DNA of 64,000 bases, from assembly GCA_019359175.1 (NCBI GenBank), contig JAHHHU010000004.1:186001-250000 (forward strand). Reading direction: 5' to 3'. The DNA comes from Phormidium tanganyikae FI6-MK23. GTDB taxonomy: Bacteria > Cyanobacteriota > Cyanobacteriia > Leptolyngbyales > Leptolyngbyaceae. The notes under the pieces were generated by a model, which was not told the origin of the DNA, ran no database searches, and was given only the letters and a program-made list of their open reading frames with translations. Positions 29,089-37,900 of the stretch are shown one piece after another. Position 1 is the first letter of the stretch, and every line of letters starts with the position of its first letter. A program made the translations under genes and the position numbers.

Positions 29089-29955
29089 ATGAAACTCGAT
29101 CAATTTATCGTGCCACCCAACCAAAAGATTAAGCTAAAAAACTACGATCCCGCTTACACAGATGGTTTAAAGGATAAGGTTTCCGCTCAAACAGAGCTTC
29201 AAGCAGGCGTTCAAAAACTTGCGAAGTATCAAGAGATTCTCTACGCTCACGATTCTTACGCCTTGCTCATCGTCTTTCAGGCAATGGATGCCGCCGGAAA
29301 AGACAGCACCATCAAGCATGTTATGTCTGGCGTAAATCCGCAAGGATGCCAAGTTTACAGCTTCAAAGCGCCATCTTCAGAGGACTTAGACCACGATTAT
29401 TTATGGCGATCAACAAAAGCCTTACCCGAACGCGGACGGATCGGAATCTTCAATCGTTCATATTACGAAGAAGTGCTTGTAGTACGAGTTCATCCAGAAT
29501 TACTTGCGAAACAAAAGCTACCAAAAGAAGTGCAGGGTAAAGACCTCTGGGAAAGAAGATTTAAGGAGATCAATCACTTTGAAAAGTATTTAGTGAACAA
29601 CGGAATCATCGTTTTGAAATTCTTTCTGAACGTATCAAAAGAACAGCAAAAAAAACGATTTCTTGATCGTATTGATCAGCCCGAAAAGAATTGGAAATTC
29701 TCAGCTTCGGATGCAAAAGAGCGCCAACATTGGGATGAGTATATGCAAGCTTACGAGGAAATGTTCAGTCATACCAGCACAGAACAGGCACCTTGGCACA
29801 TCATTCCAGCCGATCACAAATGGTTTACTCGTTTAGTTGTTTCTGACATCATCGTCAGCAAACTCAAATCGCTGAACTTGTCTTATCCCACACTCAGCGA
29901 ACAGCACCGCCTAGAATTACAAGAAGTCAAGAAGATTTTAGAAAGCGAATCTTAA
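29089..29955 (+). CDS. polyphosphate kinase 2 family protein
   Basis: Transfers phosphate between polyphosphate and nucleotides. 288 aa, one PPK2 domain. Walker A is AMDAAGKDST (66-75), Walker B FNRSYYEEVLVVRVHP (121-136), and the lid region ERRFKEINHFEKYL. The single-domain length and DAAGKD loop fit PPK2 classes I/III. Whether it acts on AMP or ADP is unclear. An alternative start lies four codons upstream. Confidence 0.92.
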   Translation: MKLDQFIVPPNQKIKLKNYDPAYTDGLKDKVSAQTELQAGVQKLAKYQEILYAHDSYALLIVFQAMDAAGKDSTIKHVMSGVNPQGCQVYSFKAPSSEDLDHDYLWRSTKALPERGRIGIFNRSYYEEVLVVRVHPELLAKQKLPKEVQGKDLWERRFKEINHFEKYLVNNGIIVLKFFLNVSKEQQKKRFLDRIDQPEKNWKFSASDAKERQHWDEYMQAYEEMFSHTSTEQAPWHIIPADHKWFTRLVVSDIIVSKLKSLNLSYPTLSEQHRLELQEVKKILESES

Positions 29956-29973
29956 TTCTTATCCGCAAACTGC

Positions 29974-30013
29974 AAGGGGCAATCCGAGTTCTTTTGAGCC
30001 CGAATTGCCCCTT
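29974..30013. terminator. strong hairpin after PPK2
   Basis: Perfect 10-bp stem AAGGGGCAAT / ATTGCCCCTT with further pairing inside the loop. No T tract follows, so termination efficiency is uncertain. Confidence 0.6.
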
Positions 30014-30096
30014 GAAATGAAGGATTCAAATTGTGGGTTGGGCGTCTTGCCCGACAGCATAAGCGATCATCCCGCAATTTAACTAAACCCTAATCG

Positions 30097-30567
30097 TTAA
30101 GACTCTTTCTCTGCCTTCGCTGCTGCACGCTCGATCTTATGGCTAAACGTAATTAGCGCTTTACCCAGTGTATGTACCGGGCCCTTCACGCCGCGTCCAG
30201 CCTCATCTCCGATCGCGTTCGTCTGTTCACCCAATTTTGCCAACGCTTCTACGATTTGAGTCGCTTCAGTCCTTTTCCCTTTCAGAAGTTTTTTCAGATC
30301 CTTCAGAGATGCCGACAATTCTTTGACGTTATCTTCCTTATGACCTTTGAAAAAATCCACCCATTCATCGATCGAATCGATCGCTTCATCAGACTCAATC
30401 TCAGTAATATCGCCGTGTAAAATTTCAGTCAAAGATTCAATATCAGGGGCGTTATCTACATCAGACTCAGCCGTATTTGAATCCGATTTCTTTGCAGTTT
30501 CTTGCTCAACTTTTGCTTCGGAAGAATGCTCTTCTTTCTGCGTAGTTTTATCATTTCTAGTTGCCAT
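30097..30567 (-). CDS. acidic helical protein of unknown function
   Basis: 156 aa. The first 50 residues are acidic and Ser/Glu/Thr-rich, probably disordered; the rest is helical (ITEIESDEAIDSIDEWVDFF, LKDLKKLLKGKRTEATQIVE). No family is recognised. The ATG giving MATRNDKTT is used because AAGGA lies nine bases upstream. Located between PPK2 and sigF. Confidence 0.7.
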   Translation of the reverse strand: MATRNDKTTQKEEHSSEAKVEQETAKKSDSNTAESDVDNAPDIESLTEILHGDITEIESDEAIDSIDEWVDFFKGHKEDNVKELSASLKDLKKLLKGKRTEATQIVEALAKLGEQTNAIGDEAGRGVKGPVHTLGKALITFSHKIERAAAKAEKES

Positions 30568-30876
30568 AAGCCCCATTCCTTCTATGTTTCAGCGGGATAT
30601 ATTAAACACAATAGGGCGAGATAAATATGTTTCCCTCTGTCGAAAGAAGCGACATAGATCACACTTTAGGTAGAGGGGAATCACAACAAAAACATGACGC
30701 TGATCACAGCCTAAAACTGGCTCAAATGCCCTCTATAGAAAGGCTTAATACTTGCGTATTTCTGCCGAATTCGTACCAGGATAAATTCGATCAGTACCGT
30801 ATAACGACGATGGTTTTAGGAAGCCTCTCTACAGAAAATAGGCTCAACGCTGATGATAACTTTGACCTTGTGGTAG

Positions 30877-31662
30877 ATGATGGCAATTCAATCTTCTTTA
30901 CGCTCTCGCGGAATGGAACTCCTGGTTTCGTATCACCAAAACCCCTCGGTACGACTCCGTAATCAATTGGTACAGATGAATGCAGGTTTGGTTCGGAAGA
31001 TCGCCCATCGGGTGAGTCATCAATGTGCAGAACCTTACGAAGACCTCGAACAAATTGGATATCTAGGTCTAATCCGAGCGATCGAGCGATTCAACCCCAA
31101 TCAAGGGTGCGCCTTTAGCTCATTCGCCGTTCCCTATATCCGGGGTGAAATGCTGCACTTCCTTCGCGATCGAGCAGGGACGGTTAAAATCCCCCGTCGC
31201 TGGCAGCAATTGAACAAAGAAGGGCAACGGGTACGCGAACAACTAATGGAAGCCTTCGGTCGCCAGCCAAGCGATGAAGAGATTGCAAATGTGCTGAAGG
31301 TATCGGTCAACGAATGGCGCGAAAGTAAATTAGCAGCGAAAAATCGCTTACCACTGAGTTTGGATGCTACAGTTTGCCAACAGTTGGATTCTCCGATGAC
31401 TTTGGGCGATACGCTGCCCGATGCGCGATATCAGGCTTTACAAGTGCTTGAGGAAGACCGCCAGCAGTTGCAGCGGGCACTAAACCAGCTTGAAGATAAA
31501 ACGCGACAAGCGATCGAATATGTTTTCCTCCATGACTTGTCTCGTAAAGAAGTGGCTGAACAGATTGGAGTCAGCCCAATGACTGTCACCCGCCGCATTC
31601 ATCGCGGAATTCAACAAATGGTTGGGCTACTCCACCCCCAAGTTTTGCAGAGCGATCCTTAA
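30877..31662 (+). CDS. sigF: RNA polymerase sigma factor SigF (group 3)
   Basis: Alternative sigma factor of the SigB/SigF/SigG group; in Synechocystis it controls motility and pilus genes. 261 aa. Region 2 includes YEDLEQIGYLGLIRAIERF and FSSFAVPYIRGEMLHFLRD; region 3 RRWQQLNKEGQRV; region 4.2 ends in LSRKEVAEQIGVSPMTVTRRI. The first of two adjacent ATGs is given as start. The 300 bases upstream hold no gene I trust. Confidence 0.93.
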   Translation: MMAIQSSLRSRGMELLVSYHQNPSVRLRNQLVQMNAGLVRKIAHRVSHQCAEPYEDLEQIGYLGLIRAIERFNPNQGCAFSSFAVPYIRGEMLHFLRDRAGTVKIPRRWQQLNKEGQRVREQLMEAFGRQPSDEEIANVLKVSVNEWRESKLAAKNRLPLSLDATVCQQLDSPMTLGDTLPDARYQALQVLEEDRQQLQRALNQLEDKTRQAIEYVFLHDLSRKEVAEQIGVSPMTVTRRIHRGIQQMVGLLHPQVLQSDP

Positions 31663-31832
31663 GATCTAACGCGCAGTTTTCCATCTATCTATCGAGCCGC
31701 CGGGTTGATCATCTCAATCCGGCGTTTCTTGTAAAAAACGAGCGCGATCGCGCCCCACTTAGTTCAAAACGATTAAAAGCTGGATACACAATCGCGCATC
31801 GAAGTTTTTCTCTTCGATCGATTTCATAAATA

Positions 31833-31864
31833 AAAACACTCCGGTCAGCCGATCAGAGTGTTTT
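31833..31864. terminator. bidirectional hairpin with A/T flanks
   Basis: AAAACACTC and GAGTGTTTT form a perfect 9-bp stem around a 14-base loop. It lies between sigF and the convergent tRNA-Pro and can end transcripts from either side. The rest of 31663-32035 shows no gene. Confidence 0.7.
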
Positions 31865-32035
31865 ATGATGTCAGGCGCAGGATTTGCGGCTAACTAAATT
31901 CCCAATTGACACACAATAAATTAGCTATCTCGCGCGGAAATCAGTCTTAAGGCATACTGATCAAAAATTGAACAAATCTCTAATTTCTCCAGCAAGGGCC
32001 AAATTGGGTACCCAACTTAGTGTCTTCAAATTCAA

Positions 32036-32109
32036 TCGGGATGACAGGATTCGAACCTGCGGCATCCTGCTCCCAAAGCAGGCGCGCTACCAAGCTGCGC
32101 TACATCCCG
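32036..32109 (-). tRNA. tRNA-Pro (anticodon TGG)
   Basis: 74 nt. The acceptor stem CGGGATG / CATCCCG, D-arm with AGCTTGGTAGC, anticodon stem CTGCT-TTGGGAG-like loop with TGG, and T-arm GCAGGTTCGAATCCTGT all fold as a canonical tRNA. CCA is not encoded. It is the last chromosomal-type feature before plasmid-like genes begin; its 5' end faces them. Confidence 0.96.
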
Positions 32110-32147
32110 TAACTAGGTTTTAACAGTATAGCGCACTTTTCGATAAA

Positions 32148-32207
32148 GGTGGGGTCACTTTCTCTGGACTAAACCTGGACTGAGACACTTGTACCAGTGA
32201 CCCCACC
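32148..32207. repeat. 12-bp perfect inverted repeat at the edge of the plasmid-like segment
   Basis: GGTGGGGTCACT (32148-32159) and AGTGACCCCACC (32196-32207) are exact inverted copies separated by 36 bases. Between them is the direct repeat CTGGACT. It could be a recombination site, an operator or a hairpin for the gene starting within it. Nothing else of this form is seen nearby. Confidence 0.6.
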
Positions 32208-32217
32208 CTCTAACGCC

Positions 32218-32793
32218 ATGCCCTTATCCGAAAATACGAAGGTTGTGAAGATTTATGTCAAGAAAGTGACGCTGGATGCGCTGCGACAGGTTGCGGATGA
32301 GCAGGGATCAAGTCTGAGTCAACTATTATTGGGCGCGGCGGTAGAGAAATATCTGGGCGGTAAAAGTACGGATCGCGCGAAGCTGGCCTCCCTTGAGAGA
32401 AAAGTTAGGGGATTGGAGCAAGCGAAGCAGGCGGAGGTCTCCGTACCTTTGCCGAGTCCCAAACGTGAGAATAAGAATTTATACCCAAAGACCTTTAAGC
32501 AAAGCGCCGCCCCGATCATCACGGCAACCGGGGAACAGTTGGGTTTGGATGCTCTGGTTAAACGGTTAGGCGGCACTTCAAGTTTGAAGGCGCGGCTGTG
32601 TCAAGCGGGCGGGCGCGGCGGTGAATTATTCCGAGGGGATTTGACCCGCGCGGAGAAAGTTGCTCAAATTACTGGCAAGTTAGACCCTGATGGAAAAAGT
32701 TGGTTGCCGCTTACGCCGAATCGATTGACGTGGATTCAAATCTCAGCTCAGGAATATTGTCATCAAATCCTGACAAACTTAGGGAGTGGTTAG
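32218..32793 (+). CDS. plasmid-type protein with ribbon-helix-helix-like N-terminus
   Basis: About 191 aa. KVVKIYVKKVTLDALRQVADEQGSSLSQLLLGAAVEKYL resembles an RHH DNA-binding unit. A coiled, charged linker and a conserved-looking C-terminus (LGLDALVKRLGGTSSLKARLC, LTRAEKVAQITGKLDPDG) follow. The ATG is preferred to a GTG at 32197 that lies inside the inverted repeat. The function is unknown. Converges with the HNH gene, overlapping by 15 bases. Confidence 0.7.
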   Translation: MPLSENTKVVKIYVKKVTLDALRQVADEQGSSLSQLLLGAAVEKYLGGKSTDRAKLASLERKVRGLEQAKQAEVSVPLPSPKRENKNLYPKTFKQSAAPIITATGEQLGLDALVKRLGGTSSLKARLCQAGGRGGELFRGDLTRAEKVAQITGKLDPDGKSWLPLTPNRLTWIQISAQEYCHQILTNLGSG

Positions 32794-33378
32794 GGTGCGC
32801 TCGATATCCCAACCGCGTTCAAGACGTTGCCGAATTTTTGCTTTAGAAAGTCCTGAATGGTCAGACCACTGCTTCAAGGTTAGGGTTTTGTTTTGGTAAG
32901 TCAGGAAGCGATTGGTACGTTTGTTGTTTGCTTGTTCTGCTGAGGTCGCCCATCGACAATTCTCAGGACAGTAACCTTTGTCATTATCCTTTCGGTCGAG
33001 AGAATGTTGGGGGCTGGGGCGCTCGCCCATGTCTTGTTGAAAGTTGTTGAAGTCGAGCCAGCGATCGCAAACTGTAATACCTCGACCTCCGTAGCTGGCA
33101 TACTTTGGATGTTTTGGATTGGTGCAGCGTCCTTTCATCTGCGACCAAACTCGATAAAGCGGGCTGTGGGATCGACTATGTTTTGTATGGACATCGTTAT
33201 ATAAGCAGCCGCAACTTTGGGTGATACCACGCCTCAAGCGATTCGTGATGACTAACTTCGTTTGACCACATTCGCAAAGGCATTCCCAAATTGTCTTGCT
33301 ATCTTTATCAGTTCCAGCTTTGGAGAGAACTGTCAATCGTCCAAAGGTCTGTCCAGTTAAATCGAGTTTCTTAGACAT
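32779..33378 (-). CDS. HNH endonuclease-like protein of phage/plasmid type
   Basis: 199 aa. An N-terminal region with four Cys (CLCECGQTK, SCGCLY) that may bind zinc, then YRVWSQMKGRCTNPKHPKY, GRGITVCDRWLDFNNF and SLDRKDNDKGYCPENCRWAT. The latter is typical of HNH homing-endonuclease-like proteins of phages. The C-terminus KTLTLKQWSDHSGLSKAKIR looks like a DNA-binding helix-turn motif. Probably a free-standing mobile gene. Confidence 0.8.
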   Translation of the reverse strand: MSKKLDLTGQTFGRLTVLSKAGTDKDSKTIWECLCECGQTKLVITNRLRRGITQSCGCLYNDVHTKHSRSHSPLYRVWSQMKGRCTNPKHPKYASYGGRGITVCDRWLDFNNFQQDMGERPSPQHSLDRKDNDKGYCPENCRWATSAEQANNKRTNRFLTYQNKTLTLKQWSDHSGLSKAKIRQRLERGWDIERTLTTP

Positions 33379-33493
33379 ATTTCTCCATTAAAAAACCGCC
33401 CGATGTTGTCGAGCGGCGCGGTTGATTGCTATTTGGTTATTGTTAGGGGGCGGCGGTAATCCAGCTTTGCAGACCAGATGGAATCCACTCCTG

Positions 33494-33940
33494 TTACTTA
33501 AGCCTTAACGCACTGAATTTTTGTCCGACCTGGATTGGTAACTCGTGAATGTTGCGATAATCGTCGTATACGTTGAACCACCCCAGATTGGTCTCAATAT
33601 ATACTCCTGACGAATTACGCTCGATCGATCTGATTACACCTAATGGGCAAATTGTCTCTACTGCACAACCAGGCGGCGTAGTCGTTTGTTTGATGACAGG
33701 TTCTACAACAGGCGCAGCAGCTTGGGGTTCTACAACAGGTTGCACTACAGGTGGAGTAGAAGTAGAAGTTGAAATAGAAACTGGAATTTGAACCAAGACC
33801 GGGGAGGGTTTTGGATTATTTATTAAAGATAGTGCGATTTCACAGAGGAGCGTTGCTAGTCCAGCCACAGTTCTAATCAACCAAACGGAATTAATCTTCC
33901 GTTTACGCGGGGATTTGTCCTCAACGGGAACTCCTGCCAT
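33494..33940 (-). CDS. single-pass membrane protein with Pro/Val-rich linker
   Basis: 148 aa. Basic N-terminus, one membrane helix (about 18-40), a Ser/Thr/Pro/Val-rich spacer with PVVQPVVEP repeats, then a small C-terminal domain with one Cys pair (PPGCAVETICPLG). No family is recognised. The topology suggests an outward-facing domain. The following 33941-34150 stretch and the bases to 34605 hold only the small gene below. Confidence 0.6.
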   Translation of the reverse strand: MAGVPVEDKSPRKRKINSVWLIRTVAGLATLLCEIALSLINNPKPSPVLVQIPVSISTSTSTPPVVQPVVEPQAAAPVVEPVIKQTTTPPGCAVETICPLGVIRSIERNSSGVYIETNLGWFNVYDDYRNIHELPIQVGQKFSALRLK

Positions 33941-34150
33941 TAGACAATTTGGGTAAAGGATACTGGGATCCTACAAAGCAACCTTTGACACAAATCGCAT
34001 TTACGTACCCATCATATAGATTTTATTTTCTGTTCATATATCTGATTACTTGAAAGTGGTGACACAGAGTTCAAGGACTTACAGGCACTTTGGAGTTGAT
34101 TTGGTAGGATTGGGCAGTTTCACTTGCGATCGTAGGACTAAGTTGGCGAA

Positions 34151-34375
34151 TTAGCTCCAACACTGCGGGCTATCAGTCATTGAAGTAGGGCACGGAGTTA
34201 TCTGCCTTCTCGCAAGCATTAGCTGATAGGAAAGTTGACCCGCTTTAGTTTGCAGCCAAATAGCCTCCAAAGGATCTTCTTGTAGCTTTGCAGACTCGAA
34301 CTGGTCAAGAGCCTGCGACAAAGCGAGCTCTAATTTCTGAATCTCTAATTCCTGGATCTCTGGGATGTGATTCAT
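34151..34375 (-). CDS. small helical protein, unknown
   Basis: 74 aa, mostly one amphipathic helix (IQELEIQKLELALSQALDQF). AAGGAG lies eleven bases upstream of the ATG and supports translation. The function is unknown. Confidence 0.55.
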   Translation of the reverse strand: MNHIPEIQELEIQKLELALSQALDQFESAKLQEDPLEAIWLQTKAGQLSYQLMLARRQITPCPTSMTDSPQCWS

Positions 34376-34605
34376 TCAAATGATCTCCTTCTAATTTTCT
34401 AGATTAAGGGGCAAGCGCGACGGCTCACAGTGCCGATTTCAAGTTACTACGGGATCTTCATTAACAACATTCTAAACAAATCTCTTCACCAGTTAATAAA
34501 GTACGATCGGATTTAATTCAAAATCACTTGTTTGCACATCTAAGGTTACACTTGCTGGAATTTATTTGTTAGAATGGATAATATAAGTGTTGGAGAATTT
34601 GAGTA

Positions 34606-34770
34606 ATGCGAGAGCGTAGAGCGGTGGGAACGAGTATCACGTTAGATAAAACAGTGCTACAGGCGCTAAACGAGTACGCGGAACAAACTCTTCTGAAGAA
34701 AAGTACGGTGACGAGTCTAGCCTTAGTTGAATATCTCAAAGCGCGTGGCGTAGCGATTGAACAGAATTAG
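34606..34770 (+). CDS. small ribbon-helix-helix protein next to the replication gene
   Basis: 54 aa, too short for many gene finders: MRERRAVGTSITLDKTVL, then LNEYAEQTLLKKSTVTSLAL. The pattern (basic strand, two helices) fits CopG-like repressors. Its position directly before the replication gene suggests copy-number control, by analogy with CopG. A TAATAT -10-like word lies upstream at about 34580. Confidence 0.65.
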   Translation: MRERRAVGTSITLDKTVLQALNEYAEQTLLKKSTVTSLALVEYLKARGVAIEQN

Positions 34771-34775
34771 GGTTA

Positions 34776-34806
34776 CTTGCCCCGTTATAGATAGATGCGG
34801 GGTAAG
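34776..34806. repeat. strong hairpin between the RHH and replication genes
   Basis: CTTGCCCCG (34776-34784) pairs with CGGGGTAAG (34798-34806) with one G-T pair. No T tract follows on the plus strand. It lies in the leader of the replication gene, so it could be part of an RNA-based control. Confidence 0.55.
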
Positions 34807-34811
34807 AACTG

Positions 34812-34848
34812 AAAAAACCCCCACCAGTGCAAGCCAGCGAGGGTTTTG
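34812..34848 (-). terminator. terminator facing away from the replication gene
   Basis: On the minus strand AAAACCC and GGGTTTT pair around a 20-base loop, followed by T to give six T in a row. A transcript it would end must start on the minus strand between here and about 35000, that is, antisense to the replication gene leader. Confidence 0.6.
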
Positions 34849-34987
34849 AATTGATAGACCGAGTAAATCAAAAAGGTACAGGTAGAGCTGTACATTCCGA
34901 ACGAGCCAGAACGGGGGTACAAACCAAGGCCCATGCTCGTAAGGGTTTGACCGTTTCCAGTCCAATTAACCACACCTTCATTTTAAC

Positions 34988-37900
34988 ATGACCAGCAACT
35001 TACGACCGACTAACAGCTACAATTCTTGCCCGGTTTGCCGCGATACAAAAGGGAAATGCCGCACGACGGATTCCGACTTCGTGCTTTGTATGAACGAGCG
35101 CGGTGATGTGAATGGGTGGAAAGATTTAGGTCCTACTACGAATAGTGCTTGGCATCAGTATCTACCCGCTCACATGGTTCAACAAGAGGGAGATGCGGCC
35201 GAGGAAAAGAGAGAATACACGGCTGAGGAAAAGAAAGCTTGGAGCGCTCGCCAACAGGAAATCAGAGCTGAAAAGAAAGCTAAAGAGCAAAGGGAAGAAC
35301 GCGATCGCCGCTCTGCACTCACCCCGGTTGCTCGTCGCGATGAAGAGGCTAGAAAGAAGGGGGGTTATCTAACTCCCGAACACAAAGAGAGCTTGAGAGC
35401 GAGGCGCTGGTCGCAGGAATGGATTGATTACGCTATTGAAAATTGCTGGTTTTATTCCACTGAAATGTGGGGAGCGTCTGGCTTCTTGATCCGGGCCCAC
35501 AACATCAAAGGACAGATTTGCGGGGCGCAATTTGCTAGAGATGACCGCGCCCCCAAATATCAGTGGGTCTCTCATAATCGCTCCGTACACTTACCTGAAA
35601 CGGGAGACAACCCTCTATTTATTTGGACTCATCCTAGCTTTGATCCTACGCACGAAAGCACTATAGGTATCCTGGAAGGCGCGTTGAAAACCGCAACCTT
35701 CGCTGTTCAATACTGGGATCAAACACAAGATACTCAACGCCGTTTTGTCGGTGGAGGTAGTATTCCAAAACCCGAAACAGTCATCGACTTTCTATCCTCA
35801 GCAAAACCTAGCACGGCCTACTTTTACCCTGATGCGGGGGTGAAAGATGCAAAACCAAACGTCCTGGCTTACGCGAAAGCTATGTTTACGGCTACCCGCA
35901 AGCTGGATATTAAAACCTATGTGGTTTGGTCAAATCAATGGGACAAAGCTACTTCAGTGGATGCTGACGAGTGGACGGGCAGTGAACGGGTGCGTTTAAT
36001 CAGCGTAAAAGCTTTTCTTGCCTTGCAGCCTTGGAAGCGATCGCAGAACTACTCGGCGGACGTAGTGAAGACCGGAGAGTTTGTTGAGTTCGCTGATCTG
36101 GTCGACGAAAACACTTCAATCTTTGTTAAAGCGGGATTAGGCACGGGCAAAACTGAAGAACTCATCTCGCTTTTGAAAAAGAGCGGGCGAGGCGCGGTTA
36201 TTATTTCTCCCTCAGATCTTCTGAAGCGCGACGTGGAGGGTAGATTACGACGGGGAGAATTTACCAATGTCTACGTTGTACGAAAGGGGGAGGATCTAAG
36301 TAAAGCTCTAGAAGACCCTAGTTCGATCATCGTCTTGTGCTTAGACTCGATGCACCACATCCCTACCGAAGCTTACAGAGGTCGGGTGCTTGCAATCGAT
36401 GAGGCACAATCGAATTGGCGAAACTACTTACAACGGCAAACAGCGATCAAGCGAAATAGACGAGAGATTCTGGGTCGATTGAATGATGCGATCGAGACTA
36501 GCTGGGCGAATATTTTCCTAGATGCGAATCTGACTGACCAAGCGTGTGAATTTTATTCGTCACCTAACCGTAAGGAACTTAAGCTATCTCATTTACCGAT
36601 TAAGCCGAAGCGACTTAAGATTCTCTTCTTATCCACGAAGGATAATACAGAGGTTCTGGCGTTAATCCATGACGCGCTCGTGGAGCAAGAGGCAACAATT
36701 GTAGTTTTTTGTGATAGCTTAATCCAGCTAAAAGCGCTGAGAGAAAGGTATCAAAAGGAGTACAAAACACGGATGATTTGCTCTGAGCTAGACGGTGAAG
36801 AGTGGCGGAAGGAGGCAATTCACACTGCCGAGGAGTTAACGAACGAGCAGGATATCAACGCCTTCCTGGAAAAAGATAAACCCCGTTTACTGTTGCTCTC
36901 GCCCAGCGTCTTGACAGGCTTCAATATTGCTATCCGAAAGTACTTCGATCATGGCTTCTTAATTGCTACAGGCGTCCTAGCTTGTGATGATTTAGAGCAA
37001 TTTTTGTTCCGACTGCGGGATGAGGAAGTCGCGCGGACGATCTGGGTTAAGGAGACAGGCCTAGCACCTAAAAATGGAGGTCTGAGCGAGGACACGGTGG
37101 ACGAGATTAGCGCTGCTTTGATTGAGTACGCTAAGGCAGATTACGAGTACGCGGGACTTGAAGCAGGCAAGGGCAAAGATTTGACTGAGTTATGGGAGCA
37201 ACTTAAGCTTCAAGCGCCCTTGTTGCTTAGAGCAAAGCTGGAGCGCGAAAATCTACGTGAGATGTTCTTACAAAAACTAATCGACGCAGGACATGATGTT
37301 GAAATCGTGTCCGAGCTCGAATGTTCGGACAGGGCAAAAAAAGAGCAAAAAGCAGTTGAGTTCGAGCAGAAGATCCGATGGGCGGCGGAAGTCCTGAACG
37401 CCGAGGAACTCTCGGAGGCGCAATATCGCGGGCTGGAGGAGAAAGAACACTTAACGGCTAAGGAGCGCGCCCAGAAAGACCGTTTTTTGCTAGTACAGCA
37501 TCTGCATGGAATCGAGTACAGCCATGAGTGGACGGACACCACTGAAGACCCAGATAAGAAAGTGCCAAAGAATTTGCTCTTTGTGAACGAATTGCTTCAA
37601 GGGGACACGATTAAACGGGCGACGGCTCATGTACTGTACAACTTAGAAGGGGGTGGGGCGCAGGCGCTACATAAAAAACGTTGGGAAAAAACCTTAGAGC
37701 AGGGTTACATCGAGAAGATCGGTTGCTCAATCCATTTATTCAATTCGGCGGTCAAGGAATGCGGTCTTGATGTACTTCTAAGGATGGACAAGCTATCAAA
37801 TCAAACTCCCGAAGTTGTACAATTCCTCCACAGTTGCCGCAAGAACAAAAACCTCAAAGGGCTAAGTGAACTTAAAAATAAAGCTAAGGCTCTAAGCAAT

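Noticed and set aside
30627-30962. 111-codon frame overlapping the sigF start
   Set aside because: Composition is not protein-like and it overlaps the conserved sigF N-terminus by 86 bases; more likely the sigF leader.
32036-32109. tRNA-Pro as the attachment site of the plasmid-like element
   Set aside because: Integration usually places the element beyond the tRNA 3' end. Here the plasmid genes lie on the 5' side, and no duplicated tRNA end or integrase is visible.
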